NCBI GenBank assembly: GCA_963780545.1
Contig: CAWACK010000010.1
Span: 434,001 to 498,000, forward strand
Origin: UBA8941 sp963780545
GTDB taxonomy: Archaea > Thermoproteota > Bathyarchaeia > TCS64
Direction: 5' to 3'
DNA: 64,000 nucleotides
Below are positions 34,616 through 43,453 of this stretch, one piece after another. Position numbers and translations under genes: made by a program. Every line of letters starts with the position of its first letter. The stretch's first letter is position 1. Under the pieces are notes generated by a model. It saw nothing but the letters and a program-made list of their open reading frames with translations. It was not told the DNA's origin and searched no databases.

Positions 34616-35407
34616 ATGGGAATACTAGAAGCCGGCAGACTTGACTCGTTAATCTTGTTGCTGGTCTCTTTGGCCCTGTTCTACTACTTCACGTTGCAGG
34701 TTAAAGGTGGCAAAAAGTTCAAGGTACGAACTTTCCCTGCGGTTACCGCTGTACCCGAAGCGGTTGGTAGGGCAGCGGAGATGGGTAAGCCAATATACTT
34801 CACAACCGGATACGGCATGACGACACTGAACAATCAGCTGAACGGTCCACAGACCTTATCGGGGGTAAGTATACTCTCCTATGTCACCAGACTATGCGCG
34901 AGGAGTGGCGTCAGGATAAACTATTTCACGCCTATCGCGGATTCACTTCCTCTAGTCACGGAGACTATGAGGACCGCTTACCTAGCTGAAGGAAAAGCCG
35001 AAGAATTCGACCCAACTGCACAGATTAATTTCCAAGAGGAACAGGATTCATATCTGACCACCTCACTAGGCTGGATACAGCGCAATAGACCAGCATCATG
35101 CTTCCTGTTGGGAGGCTTCTACTACGAGTCGGTGGTACTGGGGGAAGCTGGTAACACTATAGGTGCGATGCAAATCTCAGGGACGGCAAACTCAGCTCAG
35201 CTACCCTTCCTAGTCGCGACGTGCGACTACACACTCATCATGGAGGAATTGTATGCTGCGAGTGCTGAGATCTCGGAGAACGAGGAAATGCTCGGTACAT
35301 TACGCGGGGAAGACCTAATAAAATTTGTTGTACTTGCACTACTCGGTGTCGGATTCATAATCGCCTTCACAGGAAGCACCTTCCTGATTAACCTTCTAAA
35401 GGTGTAA
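34616..35407 (+). CDS. DUF6754-like protein: soluble domain between two membrane helices
   Basis: 263 aa. One helix near residues 10-27, then about 200 residues outside the membrane (GKPIYFTTGYGMTTLNN, GGFYYESVVLGEAGN), then a closing helix near 238-258. The body looks alpha/beta. I associate it with the uncharacterised DUF6754 family; this is recognition by eye. It is the first gene of a tight four-gene operon (gap of 6 bp to the next) with its own promoter. Confidence 0.65.
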   Translation: MGILEAGRLDSLILLLVSLALFYYFTLQVKGGKKFKVRTFPAVTAVPEAVGRAAEMGKPIYFTTGYGMTTLNNQLNGPQTLSGVSILSYVTRLCARSGVRINYFTPIADSLPLVTETMRTAYLAEGKAEEFDPTAQINFQEEQDSYLTTSLGWIQRNRPASCFLLGGFYYESVVLGEAGNTIGAMQISGTANSAQLPFLVATCDYTLIMEELYAASAEISENEEMLGTLRGEDLIKFVVLALLGVGFIIAFTGSTFLINLLKV

Positions 35408-35413
35408 TGAAAA

Positions 35414-36061
35414 ATGTCTGAAACATACAAACGTGAGTTGGTCTTCATTGTCGCAGCGATAGCCGCTGTAATAGCGATGGTATCATACTACTTCACGGGC
35501 ATAAGTGCAACCGGAACCGTAGCCGACGAGATCTACAATTGGGCCCTCATCATTCAATTGATGGCTATAGGTCTGGGTGCCATAAACTTGATTCAGCTCC
35601 ACTACAGACATGTTAGTAGGAGAACCAAAGGTCTCTGGCCCTATAGTGTCTGGTTCTTGGTGTTCTTCGTCATATTGATGATCTTTGGTCTGATGTATAT
35701 CGCGACTGGTGTGGAAAACTACTTTTACAGTTGGACATTTAATTATATCTACACCAGCCTGAGTTCAACTCTATACGCAATTACGGGTTTCTACATATTC
35801 TCAGCTGCTTACAGGGCGTTCCGTGCTAGAAACATCGATGCTACACTTCTCCTAGTTGCGGGCTGCTTCGTAATGCTCGCCAATGCGCCAATTGGAGAGG
35901 TCATATGGTCGGGATTCCCCACAATTGGGAACTGGTTGAACAGTTCTGGACAGATTCCCGCGATGAGGTCATTTATAATAACTGGTGCTCTCGGTGTCTT
36001 AGCGTTCGGGTTTAGAGCCCTCTTAGGAAAGGAGAGAGGGTTCTACGCGGGGGTAGAGTAA
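35414..36061 (+). CDS. Six-helix membrane protein of unknown function (operon gene 2)
   Basis: 215 aa with about six hydrophobic segments (roughly residues 9-27, 40-60, 73-95, 108-130, 140-160 and 180-200) and short polar loops, no signal peptide. No transport or enzyme motif was recognised. It begins 6 bp after gene 1 and ends one base before the ATG of gene 3, so it belongs to one translational unit. Confidence 0.7.
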   Translation: MSETYKRELVFIVAAIAAVIAMVSYYFTGISATGTVADEIYNWALIIQLMAIGLGAINLIQLHYRHVSRRTKGLWPYSVWFLVFFVILMIFGLMYIATGVENYFYSWTFNYIYTSLSSTLYAITGFYIFSAAYRAFRARNIDATLLLVAGCFVMLANAPIGEVIWSGFPTIGNWLNSSGQIPAMRSFIITGALGVLAFGFRALLGKERGFYAGVE

Positions 36062-36062
36062 A

Positions 36063-36902
36063 ATGAGCAATAAATCTATCTGGGATACGTTACAGAACGC
36101 CGATAAGAGGATCTTTTACTGGATTCTCTTCATCTGTTTAATGGTTCCCTATGTCCACCCATTAGGTCTACCCGTAACGGTAACAGCATCGACCCAATCA
36201 TACTACAACAAACTTAACTCTCTTCCAGCTGGCTCAGTCGTTCTTCTAAGCATCAACTCAGGTGTAAGCGCATGGGGCGACTGTCTCCCGGCGATGGTTG
36301 CGACAGTCAAACTCTTGGTGAAAAATAACGACAAAATTGTCGTCTGGGGCATGGGTCAGGTAGATATAGACCTTACGTGGGCGAAGATAATGTCTGAGGT
36401 ACCCGCCCTCGGAACGACATACAAGTATGGACAGGACTTCGTATACTTCGGTTATCTCCCCACCCAAGAGACTACGATTGGTCTGCTCGCGAGTAGCATT
36501 TCGAGTGTATTCAGCACAGACAAGTATGGTACGGCAATCGCCGACATTCCCATGATGAAAAACATCAGCGGTGCTAAAGATATCGCAGCTGTGTGTACGA
36601 GCGATACAGGAGACTGTCAAACTTACTACGTAAAGCTCTGGAAAGACGGGGCGACTAACACTCCAGTCGCGGAACTCGGCATAGCCATGAATAAGTCAGG
36701 CGACATGCCTTACTTCCTCTCTGGCGAAGAGTTCGGTCTCGTCGCTGGCTCCAGAGGTGGTGCAGAGCTCGAGAAGCTGGTGGGTGCTCTAGGAGACGGA
36801 ACGACAACCATGGACTCCATCAACATCTCACACCTACTCATCATTCTGGCGATCATACTTGCGAATGTAGGATACTTCGCAACGAGGGGGGAGAAGAAAT
36901 GA
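36063..36902 (+). CDS. Soluble domain between two membrane helices, unknown function (operon gene 3)
   Basis: 279 aa with the same layout as gene 1: a helix at about residues 16-35, a large outside alpha/beta-like domain (SVVLLSINSGVSAWGDCLPA, NNDKIVVWGMGQVDID), and a last helix at about 257-274. The similar topology suggests genes 1 and 3 are distant relatives or partner subunits. Four cysteines are in the body, two close together (CTSDTGDC). It overlaps gene 4 by ATGA. Confidence 0.7.
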   Translation: MSNKSIWDTLQNADKRIFYWILFICLMVPYVHPLGLPVTVTASTQSYYNKLNSLPAGSVVLLSINSGVSAWGDCLPAMVATVKLLVKNNDKIVVWGMGQVDIDLTWAKIMSEVPALGTTYKYGQDFVYFGYLPTQETTIGLLASSISSVFSTDKYGTAIADIPMMKNISGAKDIAAVCTSDTGDCQTYYVKLWKDGATNTPVAELGIAMNKSGDMPYFLSGEEFGLVAGSRGGAELEKLVGALGDGTTTMDSINISHLLIILAIILANVGYFATRGEKK

Positions 36903-37552
36903 TAGTGAACGTTGCAGCATATCCGACCGGTATCTACGACATATTAGGGCTATGGGCGGGATTGCTACTGATGATTTTCATCTATAGCTACCCACTATTC
37001 AAAGAGAACGCAGCATACAGGTTTGCAGAGCACACTTTCCTCGCAACAGCGCTCGCAATAGGCCTAATTGTAACTCTTCAAAGCTTGCAGCAAGTCATTG
37101 TTGCGCCTATAATGGCTGGACAATATATAATATTCATACCCATTATCCTTGGTTTCGTCATGTATACGCTGTTGATACCGAGCAAGAGGTGGCTCAGCCG
37201 ATATCCGATAGCCATACTCGTAGGATCAACCATCGGACTTAGCCTAGCCAGCGGTATCCAGCCCAACATCATTAGCCAAATAATCTCCACGATCACCACC
37301 CCCGCAGCCGGTGCTCAGGCAGTCGACTGGTTCACATTCATCTGGGTTGCCATAGGCACATTCTGTGCGACCGCATACTTCATTCTGACATACGAACACA
37401 CCAGCGTCGTCAAACCCGTAACACAGTTGGGACGCTACTTCATCATGATAGGTCTTGGCGCCTACTTTGGCAACACAGTGCTCTTCAGATTCAGCATGCT
37501 GGCGACGAGAGCTCAGTTCTTCCTACAGGTTCTGAAGATCATCCCAATGTAA
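36899..37552 (+). CDS. Six-helix membrane protein of unknown function (operon gene 4)
   Basis: 217 aa, about six hydrophobic helices spread over the whole length, ending FFLQVLKIIPM. Its ATG overlaps the stop of gene 3 (ATGA). Together the operon encodes two polytopic proteins and two proteins with a large domain anchored at both ends, suggesting one membrane complex. No known motif was seen. Confidence 0.7.
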   Translation: MIVNVAAYPTGIYDILGLWAGLLLMIFIYSYPLFKENAAYRFAEHTFLATALAIGLIVTLQSLQQVIVAPIMAGQYIIFIPIILGFVMYTLLIPSKRWLSRYPIAILVGSTIGLSLASGIQPNIISQIISTITTPAAGAQAVDWFTFIWVAIGTFCATAYFILTYEHTSVVKPVTQLGRYFIMIGLGAYFGNTVLFRFSMLATRAQFFLQVLKIIPM

Positions 37553-37754
37553 ACATCCTAACTCCCTTTTTTTCTTGTTTTTTCAATCTCAGTAATTAGT
37601 GTTATTCAGCAAAAGTCGAAAGATTGTTCTAAAAAGACCTTCAGGAGAATCTTAACAAGGCTTCTAGGTTCGGTATATTTCTTGAAGTCGACGAAATTTT
37701 CGATCTAGAAATAGTTAATCTTAAACTGAAAAAAGAAGCATCTAGTTAGGCGTA

Positions 37755-38102
37755 CTAATTTTTCTTCCTGAGTGGTATCTCGCCCTGCTTGACAGGTATA
37801 CGTTCAACCTTGAATGTTACTGGGCGCTCCGAGTCGGGGCAGCTGAAGTACTTGATCTTATCTATGTAGTCCCATGGCTCAGTGACGTTCCTCTCCATCG
37901 CGGAGGTAAGGGGTAGGATTGAGCTGAACGCGGCGAGGCAAACGCTGTCCGTCTCCTCAAGCACCAGCCTCCCCGGATTGCTGGTTATGGTAATTTTGTC
38001 ACCAACCTGGTAGACCTTGCACGGACCCTTAACGTGGGTTGGCTCCCCATCTATGCTCTTCGGGTCCTGAACGTCGATAACCGTGAAGACTACTTTATAC
38101 AT
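37755..38102 (-). CDS. TIGR04076-family small protein
   Basis: 115 aa from ATG 38102 (an in-frame TTG at 38111 would add three residues). The pattern YKVVFTVIDV, YQVGDKI and CLAAFSSILPL, followed by a Cys-Pro-Asp near the end, matches the TIGR04076 family of small redox- or metal-associated proteins often found near oxidoreductases. Exact function unknown. It is isolated here, on the minus strand, 200 bp after the membrane operon. Confidence 0.7.
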   Translation of the reverse strand: MYKVVFTVIDVQDPKSIDGEPTHVKGPCKVYQVGDKITITSNPGRLVLEETDSVCLAAFSSILPLTSAMERNVTEPWDYIDKIKYFSCPDSERPVTFKVERIPVKQGEIPLRKKN

Positions 38103-38196
38103 TACAATCAAACCATCACTGAACTACAATCTCTTAAAGTGTTGGACCAAAAACCGGCTGTATTTGATCTTACAAATTTTTTTATTCAAATCATAT

Positions 38197-38838
38197 TTAT
38201 TCAATAGGCAGAAGGATCTCGTCTCTACTTGGTAGAATTATTTTAGTATGATATTCATTCAATTTTGAATTATAATATTCGCTGAAACTCCAGCCAAGCG
38301 CTATATAATCCTGTTTTACCGCTTCATTAAAGTAGTCAATAATTGTCCCCCTAAATCTTCCACCTAGACTATAATTATACAGGAAAAAGGTCAACTCATC
38401 TATACCGAGATTAGCCAGCATAACATGCCTATGGAAATCGTTATCCCTAACCCTCTCAAGAAGTTCACCCATATCTGGCCTCTCATCATACTTTTTCACT
38501 ACATCTAAGAAAACCTCTCCAATAGACTTCTCATTATTTGGATCAAATCTGATCTTCTTACTATTAATCAGAAGAAAATCGTTATAAAATTTTTCTACAG
38601 CTGCATTGGTGTCCTTTAATCCCATCGCAGTCTGCATAAGCAAGAGATATCTCTGAGACTTCTCTGAAAGCTGAATGATTGATGGAGAAACATCAACGCC
38701 ACCCTGATTCATCTCTTTTTTCAACTTACTAATGTAACCATCAGAGGCCCCTGTTTGCTCGTGAATCTCCACATTTGTAAGCCCCTCGTTGATGAGCTTC
38801 CTAATCTTATCAGTCTCCTCTTTCCTCATTTTAGGCAT
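38197..38838 (-). CDS. Helix-turn-helix DNA-binding protein, AT-rich gene
   Basis: 213 aa. The N-terminal HTH is clear at residues 8-40 (IRKLINEGLTNVEIHEQTG, then SDGYISKLKKEM), resembling resolvase/transposase-type or HTH_38 domains. The remaining 160 residues are helical and not recognised. Codon use is much more AT-rich than the neighbours (many ATA, TTA, AAT), which suggests recent arrival, for example from a mobile element. No transposase or integrase is near. A possible 36-aa membrane peptide gene lies 21 bp upstream. Confidence 0.7.
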   Translation of the reverse strand: MPKMRKEETDKIRKLINEGLTNVEIHEQTGASDGYISKLKKEMNQGGVDVSPSIIQLSEKSQRYLLLMQTAMGLKDTNAAVEKFYNDFLLINSKKIRFDPNNEKSIGEVFLDVVKKYDERPDMGELLERVRDNDFHRHVMLANLGIDELTFFLYNYSLGGRFRGTIIDYFNEAVKQDYIALGWSFSEYYNSKLNEYHTKIILPSRDEILLPIE

Positions 38839-38859
38839 ATAAAAAACAAATAATAAACG

Positions 38860-38970
38860 TCATTTAAAAAACCTCGCATACCTACACCAAAGCGCTAACA
38901 CCACAAAGATAGACAGCGACATAACGGCTATACCCCGCATGATAACCTGGGTTTTCAAAATCCTAGTCAT
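38860..38970 (-). CDS. Possible 36-aa single-helix membrane peptide
   Basis: From ATG 38970 to TGA 38860-38862. Seven basic or polar residues (MTRILKTQV) lead into one hydrophobic helix (AVMSLSIFVVLALW), then CRYARFFK: a positive-inside tail at both ends. It ends 21 bp before the HTH gene on the same strand. The rest of 38839-39233 is AT-rich with nothing else that I can identify. Too short to be sure. Confidence 0.3.
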   Translation of the reverse strand: MTRILKTQVIMRGIAVMSLSIFVVLALWCRYARFFK

Positions 38971-39233
38971 ATAGCATAGCAGTTCAACTAAGCAGCTACT
39001 CTAGTCCCAACCCTACATTAAACCAATGACTACGAATGGCTTAAGAAGAGAACACATGAGACCTCTTAAAACCCAAGATCATATTATAACTCATTTAACT
39101 TGATAAAAGAACGATTAATATAATGAAAAAAAGGGTTTTTACGAGATTTTTAAAACCAAAAACAAGTTAAAAGCGAATTAAAGAATTGGCTAAACAAGGT
39201 TCAAGCGCGAAAAATAAAAAGGAAAAATAAGAA

Positions 39234-40031
39234 TCAAATACCCTTATAGACTCCCCAGAAGTGGTTGACATCAACATCGTCTGTGGTGTCGGTGCCGTGT
39301 GTACCCTTTCCAGTGGCGGGGTCGATGTGTGTACCGTGATCGGGAGTAAAGGCAACAACCCGGTTCGAGGAGACATACCTCTTGTTGAAGGCGGACGCCA
39401 GTGTCTCGAAGCTCTTGAGGTGCCTGCGAAAGGCCTCGAGAGCCTTGGGGTCTCTTGGGGTCGAGGCGTGCATTAGGTCATCGTACTCCTGATGATAGGC
39501 GAGGATGAAGTCGTAGTTCGCTGCATCAAGGATCTTTAACACCCTCGACTCGACCTGAGGGTCATACTCCTCAGTGTAGTAATCGATCTTTCTGTTCCTG
39601 AAGATCAGGTCGATGCTGCTGTCCTTAACTGCGACTATCGCAGCCTTTTTTCCCGCCCTCGCCAGCGCGTCGAAAAGTGTGTCACAACCCAGAACGGGCT
39701 TCTCGTATCTTCGTACACCGTGGACCTCCGGCGGCGCTCCAGTAAACATGCTGCTGAAACAAACCGGCGTGTATGTTGGTAAAACTGACTTCATCGCCAC
39801 CTCAATAGGAGCCACCTTCTCAACCCCGCCGAAGAGTGTCGCATAGTCTCTGCGGAGGCCGAGGCCGATTGCGTCGGGTGCGTAAATGAGCACCCGATTA
39901 ACGCATTCACCCCTGAGTGTCTTCGACGCCGCCGCGAGGACAACGGCAACTGGCTTTGAGGTAGAGACCTTCGGGGGTTCGATACACATCAGCGAACAGA
40001 TGGTTGGTGTAACCGAGGCAATGGTGGACAT
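39234..40031 (-). CDS. Alkaline-phosphatase-superfamily phosphodiesterase/nucleotide pyrophosphatase-like protein
   Basis: 265 aa. The core shows RVLIYAPDAIG near residue 45 (first metal Asp), YTPVCFSSMFTG (nucleophile Thr/Ser region), HQEYDDLMH (Asp/His ligands), and FTPDHGTHIDP then GTHG (Asp/His ligands). This is the type I phosphodiesterase/phosphoglycerate-mutase-like fold. It hydrolyses some phosphate ester; the substrate is unknown. The first 40 residues are not family-like, so the true start may be further inside than ATG 40031. Confidence 0.72.
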   Translation of the reverse strand: MSTIASVTPTICSLMCIEPPKVSTSKPVAVVLAAASKTLRGECVNRVLIYAPDAIGLGLRRDYATLFGGVEKVAPIEVAMKSVLPTYTPVCFSSMFTGAPPEVHGVRRYEKPVLGCDTLFDALARAGKKAAIVAVKDSSIDLIFRNRKIDYYTEEYDPQVESRVLKILDAANYDFILAYHQEYDDLMHASTPRDPKALEAFRRHLKSFETLASAFNKRYVSSNRVVAFTPDHGTHIDPATGKGTHGTDTTDDVDVNHFWGVYKGI

Positions 40032-40097
40032 GGATTCAAATGGTCTTAGGAGTAAAAACGATTGCTGGTGAAAAAGTCAAAAAATAGTTTATCTCGA

Positions 40098-40904
40098 TTA
40101 CTCGATGAGGTAGACGATGTTTAGTGTCACTGTGACGCTGAGGTTGCCCTCCAGCACCGGTGTGGATGCATTGCCCGCGCTGCTGATCGTCGCATCCGTA
40201 CTCCTGATTGGGGTAATAGGATAGTAGGAGCTCTCGTTAACGCTCTGAACGCCGACGATGGTGATGCCCAGACCCTTCGTGATAGTGTCGCTCTTCGCCT
40301 TGGCGTCAGCGATGGCGGCCGTGTATGCTTCTAGCTTCATCTGTGCAGCGGTCTCATCCTTGATGCCGAAGCTGATGGAGTCGACTCTGTTGGCCCCAGC
40401 TGCTGTAGCTGCATCTATGGCTGGGCCAACTTTGCTAAGGTCCGTGATCTTGATCTGGATCATGTTAGTGACCTGGTAGCTGACAACCTCATTGATGTCA
40501 TTATTGTAGTTAGGTGTGACTGCGTAGCTGGTAGTCTGCATGTCGTCGCTTGTGAATCCGAGGCCCTTTAAGGCTGCAACAACAGCCGTCATCAAGGCAG
40601 CGTTATCATTTATTGCGTTGCTGGCGAGCTTGTCCTCTGTATAGACTCCAAGGACAACTGTCGCCTGATCGGCTTTAACATAGACTACACCTGTGCCCGA
40701 GATGCTAAGGGTCTTTGGCATATTGGTTGTATCGCTTTGGGCCGTCACAGAACTGGTGACTCCTAATGACGGCGAGACGCCAGAAGGAAAATTTAATCCA
40801 CTTGCCTCAACGGTTAAACCTGGTTTATAGGTCATCATCATCCCCGCCAGGAGGATGGAGGCACATATTGCTAGCACGGAAACTGCTTGCTGTGTCTTCT
40901 CCAT
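40098..40904 (-). CDS. SIMPL-domain (DUF541) protein, exported or membrane-anchored
   Basis: 268 aa. The N-terminal hydrophobic stretch (residues 8-26) acts as a signal or anchor. A Ser/Thr-rich stretch follows, then the SIMPL fold: LSISGTGVVYVKADQATVVLGV, LGFTSDDMQTTSYAVTPNY, and repeated alternating strands to the end. The family is periplasmic or cell-surface; members have been linked to signalling or oxidative stress, with no fixed activity. Alone on its strand between unrelated genes. Confidence 0.85.
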   Translation of the reverse strand: MEKTQQAVSVLAICASILLAGMMMTYKPGLTVEASGLNFPSGVSPSLGVTSSVTAQSDTTNMPKTLSISGTGVVYVKADQATVVLGVYTEDKLASNAINDNAALMTAVVAALKGLGFTSDDMQTTSYAVTPNYNNDINEVVSYQVTNMIQIKITDLSKVGPAIDAATAAGANRVDSISFGIKDETAAQMKLEAYTAAIADAKAKSDTITKGLGITIVGVQSVNESSYYPITPIRSTDATISSAGNASTPVLEGNLSVTVTLNIVYLIE

Positions 40905-40988
40905 AGATATTACCTAGATAATAGGTACTTAGTAGGGCTATTATACCCATACATTAGAACGAATGTACGAAAATGTAGAACAGTGGGG

Positions 40989-42515
40989 TTAGACCTTGAA
41001 GGGTGGGATTCGCCATTCCCTTCCCCTGGTAGTAGTTACGTACTCCGGCCATGGGAGGTCGATCGGCGGATCCATGTCAGGCGGCAGCAGAGGTTTCTCT
41101 ATGTATTTACTCGTTCTCTGTTCGTACTCATCCATACATGCCTTGAACCTAACAGGGTCGGTGATCAGGTCAAGCATCGTACAACCGATCGCTTTACCAG
41201 CCGTGTAGATGCTTTTATCGATGACTCCCTTCATGCCGCAAAGCGCGTATCGGGTCCAAGCAGGGAGCCTTACGCCTGGGACACTAATGCTTGGGACGTA
41301 GACCTGTATCCAGACAGTCGGGCAGTGCCATGTGAACTCAACGTAGTCGTCGCTACCGTGATGGGTCTGATGCATGGGGATCGGCTTCCTCCATATCTTC
41401 TCCCACTCGTCTGGTGGCGTCAGCTTCTCGTTATACGGTTCCTTCGGTGCATCATACCCGAGGTTACGAACAATCTCTCTCGCCTTCTCCTTGTCGTTTT
41501 CGGTGAACTTGGGGGGGCCAACGACCTCGAGGTTTTCGTAGGCAAGGTCGGCAAGTGCCTTATTGAATAAGCCAGTTCTGGTCTTAGCCACCCATTTTAT
41601 TCCCAGCTTACAACCAGTGATCTTCGCCACCGACTCGGCATTGTTGAGAAGCACTTTATAGATTTGCTCCTGCTGCACTAGGCTCGGGCTTCTGAACGCA
41701 TACGTGATCACTCCTACTCTTGGTGGAAGGTTGTCGGCTGTAGCCTGCCCTGCTACGAGGATCGCCTCGTTGATGGTCCAGAGGCCGGTCCGCGGCAGCA
41801 TCGACTCCTTGGTGTACTTTGTCGTAGTGTACATGAGGCAGACCGCATCTAGGGCTCCAGGGCCCCGTGTCTGGACGGGAAGATCGGGGGCGTAGCTCAT
41901 CCAGCTCTCCGGCTCTTCACAGTTAAAGATGAATGCGACACACCAGTAGCTTCCCCACTGAGTCTCATACATCACCGTAGTAGATCCCCTGGGGTGCCAA
42001 GCCACACACGCGTCGAGGCCATCGTAGTAGCCACGAGCCGCCTCATAAGACTTGGATACGCATATCTTCTCACCGGGGGCTCCAAAGATCTTTATCGTCC
42101 CTTTGAGGCCGTGCTTCTCCATAGCGTACTTGGTAGCGTGGGCACCAGCCGCGGCGGCGACGCCGAGAGCGCTATGAGGGTCTGTGTGGCCTGCCTGCCA
42201 TGGGTTTTCTGCTTCTCGATGGGTGACTGGATCCTGTGCTGTCTCTGGGACCGCGTCGTATTCAGTATATGTGGAGATGACGGGCTTACCCTTTCCCCAA
42301 GTGGCCACATATGCGGTTGGCATGCCGGCGATGCCCTCTTCGACTTCGAAGCTCTCCTCCCTGTGCCACTTGACGAGAGCCTCGTAGCTCTGATATTCAC
42401 GTAACGCTGGCTCCGCGTATCTCCAGATCAGCTGGTGTAGTTCACTGATCTTTTCGGAATTCTCCTCAATATACTCGAAGACGGTTCTCTTCTCCTTAGT
42501 GAGTCTAGCAACCAT
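40989..42515 (-). CDS. M20 amidohydrolase, divergent AbgB-like paralogue 4
   Basis: 508 aa. It keeps the N-terminal pattern (HQLIWRYAEPALREYQS, GIAGMPTAYVATWGKGKPV) and the overall order of the three tandem copies at 14.7-19.3 kb. The metal motif is altered: where the others have GHGCGHxxHG this one has GHTDPHSALG. The lid (GALDAVCLMYTTTKY) and later blocks are also diverged. It may have changed metal site or substrate. ATG start. Not part of the tandem array. Confidence 0.82.
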   Translation of the reverse strand: MVARLTKEKRTVFEYIEENSEKISELHQLIWRYAEPALREYQSYEALVKWHREESFEVEEGIAGMPTAYVATWGKGKPVISTYTEYDAVPETAQDPVTHREAENPWQAGHTDPHSALGVAAAAGAHATKYAMEKHGLKGTIKIFGAPGEKICVSKSYEAARGYYDGLDACVAWHPRGSTTVMYETQWGSYWCVAFIFNCEEPESWMSYAPDLPVQTRGPGALDAVCLMYTTTKYTKESMLPRTGLWTINEAILVAGQATADNLPPRVGVITYAFRSPSLVQQEQIYKVLLNNAESVAKITGCKLGIKWVAKTRTGLFNKALADLAYENLEVVGPPKFTENDKEKAREIVRNLGYDAPKEPYNEKLTPPDEWEKIWRKPIPMHQTHHGSDDYVEFTWHCPTVWIQVYVPSISVPGVRLPAWTRYALCGMKGVIDKSIYTAGKAIGCTMLDLITDPVRFKACMDEYEQRTSKYIEKPLLPPDMDPPIDLPWPEYVTTTRGREWRIPPFKV

Positions 42516-42616
42516 AAGGAATCGTAGATGAATTCACTCATGAGTTTTAAAACATGCGAACATTTTCTTATCCTTCTCTCCACTGGAAGACGAGAAATGA
42601 AAAGAAAGAGAGAGCT

Positions 42617-42949
42617 TTATTTGATCTTAGTAATGGCTTCCCTAGTCTCGACTGGAAAATCGCGTATCAGGTTCTTGAGCACGACCTCAGCCACGTACTG
42701 CTTGAACTGAGCCTCGTTGAGCTTTGTGGAGTAGATGCGGCGGTGTCCGCCCTTCCCCGTAATCTCCGTATAGTTGAGTACGCCCTCGTCCACCATCGCG
42801 TTTAGGAAGTTGATAATGGAAGCCCTGCTAATGCTTCTGGTCTTCAGAGTCTTGTTGACCTGACTCCAGACATCCCGTGAGCTGGCACCCTCCCCCTTCT
42901 TATCCCATATGTAGTGGAGCGCCTCCTCTTGGTAGTCTTTAAGAACCAT
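42617..42949 (-). CDS. BlaI/MecI-like winged-helix transcriptional regulator
   Basis: 110 aa from ATG 42949 (ATG 42988 in the same frame is possible, adding 13 residues). Winged-helix pattern: YQEEALHYIWDKKGEG, SSRDVWSQVN, ISRASIINFLNAMVDEGVL, then the wing YTEITGKGGHRRIYS. BlaI-type proteins bind as dimers and repress. It diverges from arsR; a TATA-like CTTTATATT lies near 43035-43043. Target unknown. Confidence 0.78.
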   Translation of the reverse strand: MVLKDYQEEALHYIWDKKGEGASSRDVWSQVNKTLKTRSISRASIINFLNAMVDEGVLNYTEITGKGGHRRIYSTKLNEAQFKQYVAEVVLKNLIRDFPVETREAITKIK

Positions 42950-43101
42950 GGCAAGTCCTCGTCCCCCGGTATCAATGGTTAGTGTCATTTATTATTCACT
43001 TGTGGACGTTAATGCCACCTAGTCTGGGAATATAAAGGTTAACTTTCTGCTGAGTCATGGGCAAGTAAAGTTTCATAATCCTTATATATAGTTGAATCAT
43101 A

Positions 43102-43113
43102 CTTCATATGAAG
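43102..43113. promoter_or_regulatory. 12-bp palindrome at arsR-hcp transcription start
   Basis: CTTCATATGAAG is a perfect palindrome between the TATA box (TTATATATAG, 43082-43091) and the arsR ATG (43124), overlapping the predicted start site. Typical position for an autoregulating ArsR repressor. Confidence 0.55.
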
Positions 43114-43123
43114 AAATATTCAG

Positions 43124-43453
43124 ATGTGGACGGGTTTGAAAAGAGGACTCTCAGACATCTGCTATGGATTCTTCTCCACCTTAGCCAACCCAACACGCCT
43201 GGCAATACTCGAGACCCTTAGGAATAACTCCATGAATGTCACCGCCCTTGCTGAAACCTTGGGCCAGGAGCAAAGTATGATAAGCCATAACCTGAAGACG
43301 CTGGAGAGGTGCAACCTCATCGCTAGCGAGCGGAGGGGCAAAGAGAAGGTCTACAGTATAAACACTGAGACGGTAGAGGGAATATTTCGAGTAGTCGAGA
43401 ACCACGCCGCTAACCATTGCCCGTTCCATGGAGCCTGCCAAGACTCTAGATGA
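43124..43453 (+). CDS. ArsR-family transcriptional regulator
   Basis: 109 aa. ArsR winged helix: FSTLANPTRLAILETLR, VTALAETLGQEQSMISHNLKTLERCNLI, then wing ASERRGKEKVYSI. The last 20 residues hold His and Cys (HAANHCPFHGAC), a possible sensor site for metal or reactive nitrogen. The stop overlaps the hcp ATG by 4 nt (ATGA), so it almost certainly controls hcp. A TATA box and a palindrome lie just upstream. Confidence 0.9.
   Translation: MWTGLKRGLSDICYGFFSTLANPTRLAILETLRNNSMNVTALAETLGQEQSMISHNLKTLERCNLIASERRGKEKVYSINTETVEGIFRVVENHAANHCPFHGACQDSR

Noticed and set aside
38197..38838. Transposase/resolvase identity for the HTH gene
   Set aside because: Only the HTH resembles such proteins; no catalytic serine, tyrosine or DDE pattern is visible in the rest.
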